The translations under genes and the position numbers were made by a program. The notes beneath the pieces are model-generated. The model worked only from the letters and a program-made list of their open reading frames with translations. It did no database searches and was not told where the DNA came from. A stretch of 7,701 nucleotides of DNA from Candidatus Eiseniibacteriota bacterium (lineage in GTDB: Bacteria; Eisenbacteria; RBG-16-71-46; JAGVPR01). Positions 5,509-7,701 of this stretch are shown here, one piece after another (position 1 is the stretch's first letter; every line of letters begins with the position of its first letter). Where the stretch lies: positions 1-7,701 of the forward strand of contig JAGVPR010000140.1 in the NCBI GenBank assembly GCA_020052115.1, written 5' to 3'.

Positions 5509-6480
5509 ATGAACGCGATCACAGTCCGCTACCTGTTCGAGAACCGGCGCGAGGCCTTCCAGCTCGAGCGGCTGACGCCGCCCGAGCTGGAGTCGCGCGT
5601 TGATATCACCGTGAGCGACATCAACCGGCCGGGGTTCGCCCTGGCCGGATTCACGGAGAATTTCCTCGCCGAGCGGGTCCAGATCATCGGCCAGACCGAG
5701 ATCGCCTACCTCGCGCACATCGAGGAGTCGCAGCGCCGGGACGCGCTCCAGCGGCTTTTCCAGTTCTCGATGCCGTGCGTCATCATCGCCAAGGCGCTGG
5801 AGCCGCCGCCCGGGATGCTGGAGCTGGCCATCGAGAAGCAGGTGCCGCTCCTGCGCACGCCGATGTCCACCACGCCGTTCATCCACGAGTTGACCGCCTA
5901 CCTGGACGACACGTTCGCGCCGACGACGAGCATCCACGCTTCCCTCGTGGACGTCTACGGCGTGGGGCTCATGATCACGGGGCGCAGCGGGATCGGGAAG
6001 AGCGAGTGCGCCCTGGATCTCGTCGAGCGAGGGCATCGCCTCGTGGCCGACGATGTCGTGACCGTCAAGAAGAGGCACGAGGGGATCCTCATCGGGATGG
6101 CGAGCGATCTGCTCCGGCACCATATGGAGATCCGGGGCCTGGGGATCATTGATATCCAGTCGGTCTTCGGCATCCGCGCCATCCGCGGCCAGAAGCGGAT
6201 CGAGCTGGAGGTGCACCTGAAGGAGTGGGATTCGGCGGAGTCCTACGAGCGCACGGGGCTCGACGAGAAGCACTCGACGATCCTCGGCGTCCAGATCCCG
6301 CTTGCCGTGGTGCCGATCGTGCCCGGCAAGAACCTGACGGTAATCGCTGAAGTCCTCGCCCTGAACTACCTCGTCAAGGCGTACGGCTACCATTCGGCCC
6401 AGCGCCTGGACAATCAGCTACGGGACCTCCTCGAGCGCCGGCGTCACTTCGAGACGGTGGCCCGGGGCGATCTCGAGTAA
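5509..6480 (+). CDS. hprK: HPr kinase/phosphorylase
   Basis: A 323-residue bifunctional enzyme that phosphorylates HPr on Ser46 using ATP or pyrophosphate and removes the phosphate again, thereby coupling PTS signalling to energy state. The N-terminal domain (1-130) has the family's IIGQTEIAYL and PMSTTPFI landmarks. The catalytic domain (about 135-310) shows conserved His143 in SIHASLVDVYG, Walker A GRSGIGKS (158-165), LVADDVV (178-184; Asp181/Asp182) and the HprK signature HHMEIRGLGIIDI (204-216) with Glu207. PGKNLTVIAEVLALN (272-286) is the conserved C-terminal loop, though the usual Arg before PGKN is Val271. Length is typical (about 310-330). The ATG at 5509 lacks a strong Shine-Dalgarno sequence. 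HPr is not in the window but may lie further along the PTS cluster. Confidence 0.97.
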   Translation: MNAITVRYLFENRREAFQLERLTPPELESRVDITVSDINRPGFALAGFTENFLAERVQIIGQTEIAYLAHIEESQRRDALQRLFQFSMPCVIIAKALEPPPGMLELAIEKQVPLLRTPMSTTPFIHELTAYLDDTFAPTTSIHASLVDVYGVGLMITGRSGIGKSECALDLVERGHRLVADDVVTVKKRHEGILIGMASDLLRHHMEIRGLGIIDIQSVFGIRAIRGQKRIELEVHLKEWDSAESYERTGLDEKHSTILGVQIPLAVVPIVPGKNLTVIAEVLALNYLVKAYGYHSAQRLDNQLRDLLERRRHFETVARGDLE

Positions 6481-6495
6481 GGCGCCCCGGCCGGC

Positions 6496-6867
6496 ATGGT
6501 CCGAGGGATCTTTCTCACGCATGGGGCGCTCGGGCGCGAGCTGGTCAGCACGGCCGAGAAGATCGTCGGCGCGCAGGGCGACTACGCCATCCTCTCCAAT
6601 GAAGGGCTTGGTCCGGAGTCGCTGCGCAGCGCACTGGAACGCGAGCTTCCCGGCGACGGGCACGCCGTCGTCTTCGTGGATCTGATCGGCGGCTCCTGCC
6701 ACGCCGTCTGCGCGCCGGATGCGGTGCCGCGCGACCGCTTCGCCGTCTTATCGGGCGTCAACCTTCCGATGGTCGTCGAGTTCTTCTACCACCGCGACCG
6801 CGTCCCCTTCGACGAGCTCCGACAGCGGCTGCTCGCCAAGGGTCGCGCGGGCGTCGAGGCGCTGTGA
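6496..6867 (+). CDS. PTS mannose-family EIIA component
   Basis: A 123-residue cytoplasmic EIIA of the mannose/fructose/sorbose PTS family, which accepts phosphate from HPr and passes it to EIIB. The phosphorylated His is His9 in FLTHGALGRELV, and the partner Asp62 lies in FVDLIGGS, matching the His/Asp pair known in E. coli EIIA-Man. SGVNLPMVVEFF (86-97) is the conserved third motif. The usual GGSP turn is GGSC here. Length fits a stand-alone EIIA domain (about 120-140). The ATG is 15 nt after hprK with no clear ribosome binding site, so translation is probably coupled to hprK. In deltaproteobacterial-type clusters a lone EIIA here is often regulatory; the presence of EIIB and EIIC next to it argues for a transport role as well. 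Confidence 0.93.
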   Translation: MVRGIFLTHGALGRELVSTAEKIVGAQGDYAILSNEGLGPESLRSALERELPGDGHAVVFVDLIGGSCHAVCAPDAVPRDRFAVLSGVNLPMVVEFFYHRDRVPFDELRQRLLAKGRAGVEAL

Positions 6868-7355
6868 CAGCCGCTCCCGAGTTTCTCCTGGCGCGGATTG
6901 ACGACCGCCTGCTTCATGGACAGGTGGCGGTCGGATGGGCCGCGGCGCTGAAGCCGTCGTGGATCTTCGTCGTGGACGACGCCGCGGCCTCGAGCTCGTG
7001 GGAGAGCGCGCTCTACGCAGCCGCGCCACCGCCGGGCGCCTCCGTGGAGGTGCTTGGCATCGAGGTCTTTGCCTCGCGCCTGCGCGAAGATGCCGTTCGT
7101 ACGGAGCGCTCCTTTCTTCTTCTGAAGTCCCCGGAGTCGGCGCTCGCGCTCATGGATCGGGGCGCGGCGCTCACCCGCCTGAACGTCGGCGGGCTCAGAC
7201 ACCAGGACGGCGCGCGCGAGGTGTTGCCCTACCTTTGGCTCCGGCCCGCGGATGAGGAAGCGCTCCGGCATCTTGCGAACCGCGGGGTGAAGCTCCTGGC
7301 GCGCGACCTGCCGATGAACCCCGAACACGATCTCTCCGCGCTTCTCGGATGGTGA
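6864..7355 (+). CDS. PTS mannose/fructose/sorbose-family EIIB component
   Basis: A 163-residue EIIB that takes phosphate from EIIA onto a His and hands it to the incoming sugar at the membrane EIIC/EIID complex. The active-site signature ARIDDRLLHGQV (10-21) is intact, with His18 as the phosphorylated residue. Further family marks are LNVGGLRHQDG around 109-119 and the C-terminal helix before DLPMNPEHDL. Length is the usual about 160. It begins with a GTG that overlaps the EIIA stop codon by 4 nt (GTGA at 6864-6867), preceded by GAGG at 6856-6859, a typical coupled arrangement. Sugar specificity cannot be predicted. Confidence 0.95.
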   Translation: MTAAPEFLLARIDDRLLHGQVAVGWAAALKPSWIFVVDDAAASSSWESALYAAAPPPGASVEVLGIEVFASRLREDAVRTERSFLLLKSPESALALMDRGAALTRLNVGGLRHQDGAREVLPYLWLRPADEEALRHLANRGVKLLARDLPMNPEHDLSALLGW

Positions 7356-7374
7356 ACTCCGCCGGGGGGCGCGC

Positions 7375-7701
7375 GTGAGCGCGGGCGAAATCGCGCTCGT
7401 TCTCCTCTGGGCCGGCCTGGCGGCCGCCGACGAGACGGCGGCGTTTCAGACGATGCTCCACCAGCCGCTCGTCTCCTGCACCCTGGTCGCCGCCCTCCTC
7501 GGACAGCCGGCTCTGGGGCTCGCAGTGGGGATTCCGCTCCAAGCCGTATGGTCGGGCCTTCTGCCGCTCGGCGCGACGTCCTATCCGGACGTGCCGGTGG
7601 GCTCGGTGATCGGTGCGGTGGGCGCCGTGATCGTGGGAGGCGCGGGGGGGAGCGGTGGGGCGGGGGGTGCGGTCGTCTTCGGGTTGGGGTGCGGGCTTCT
7701 C
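7375..7701 (+). CDS. PTS mannose-family EIIC membrane component, N-terminal part (partial)
   Basis: The first 109 codons of a membrane permease subunit that forms the sugar channel with EIID. The start is GTG at 7375, with GGGGGG at 7364-7369 as a plausible ribosome binding site, 19 nt after the EIIB stop. Three hydrophobic segments are visible (about 4-19, 33-62 and 76-109). The pattern WAGLAAADETAAFQTMLHQP, then LVSCTLVAALLGQPALG and LPLGATSYPD, fits the N-terminal half of EIIC-Man proteins. The end is very Gly-rich (GGAGGSGGAGG at about residues 87-97), encoded by long G runs. The gene continues past the window edge, and EIID, HPr and EI are expected beyond. Confidence 0.85.
   Translation, partial: MSAGEIALVLLWAGLAAADETAAFQTMLHQPLVSCTLVAALLGQPALGLAVGIPLQAVWSGLLPLGATSYPDVPVGSVIGAVGAVIVGGAGGSGGAGGAVVFGLGCGLL
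7635..7667 (+). other. G-quadruplex-like G-run cluster inside EIIC
   Basis: Four G runs (GGG 7635-7637, seven Gs 7644-7650, GGGG 7657-7660, six Gs 7662-7667) with intervening loops of 6, 6 and 1 nt fit the usual G-quadruplex pattern on the coding strand, and hence in the mRNA. The stretch encodes Gly-rich residues of a membrane segment. Whether it folds or matters is unknown. Confidence 0.4.

Noticed and set aside
4999..6393. Antisense open frame of 464 codons opposite hpf and hprK
   Set aside because: It runs across two well-supported genes and their gap, with no domain and no ribosome binding site; a GC-driven shadow.

Overview
The window comes from a high-GC diderm (Gram-negative) bacterium. 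It encodes Kdo synthesis, a lipid A-type acyltransferase and LPS-export genes, so the cell makes an LPS-bearing outer membrane. It also carries an HPr kinase/phosphorylase and a mannose-family PTS, which are unusual in gammaproteobacteria but occur in deltaproteobacteria-like lineages and in several FCB-related candidate phyla (Eisenbacteria-like). I cannot fix the phylum from the sequence alone. All genes lie on the + strand and are tightly packed. No mobile elements, RNA genes or CRISPR arrays were seen.

Region 1 (1-1183) holds the 3' end of kdsA and the whole of kdsD, two enzymes of Kdo synthesis. A 117-nt gap (1184-1300) follows. It is the longest non-coding stretch in the window and the only one with promoter-like signals: a near-consensus sigma-54 -24/-12 element (TGGCAT-N5-TTGCT) and, overlapping it by one base, a sigma-70-like TTGACG-N17-TAGGAT.

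Region 2 (1301-3498) holds a LpxL/HtrB-type acyltransferase, lptC and lptB, chained by 74-nt and 14-nt gene overlaps. The usual kdsC and lptA genes of this neighbourhood are not present. Region 3 (3521-6480) holds rpoN (sigma-54), a short hibernation factor gene (hpf) with an acidic tail, and hprK. Region 4 (6496-7701) holds mannose-family PTS genes EIIA, EIIB and the start of EIIC, which runs off the window.

The layout matches the well-known lptC-lptA-lptB-rpoN-hpf-PTS neighbourhood, but the PTS-Ntr end (ptsN, rapZ, npr) is replaced by hprK and a transport-type mannose PTS. Read as one transcription unit from the promoter gap, it would place LPS maturation and export, sigma-54, ribosome hibernation and carbon-source phosphosignalling under shared control. 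The sigma-54 element upstream of rpoN suggests possible autoregulation.
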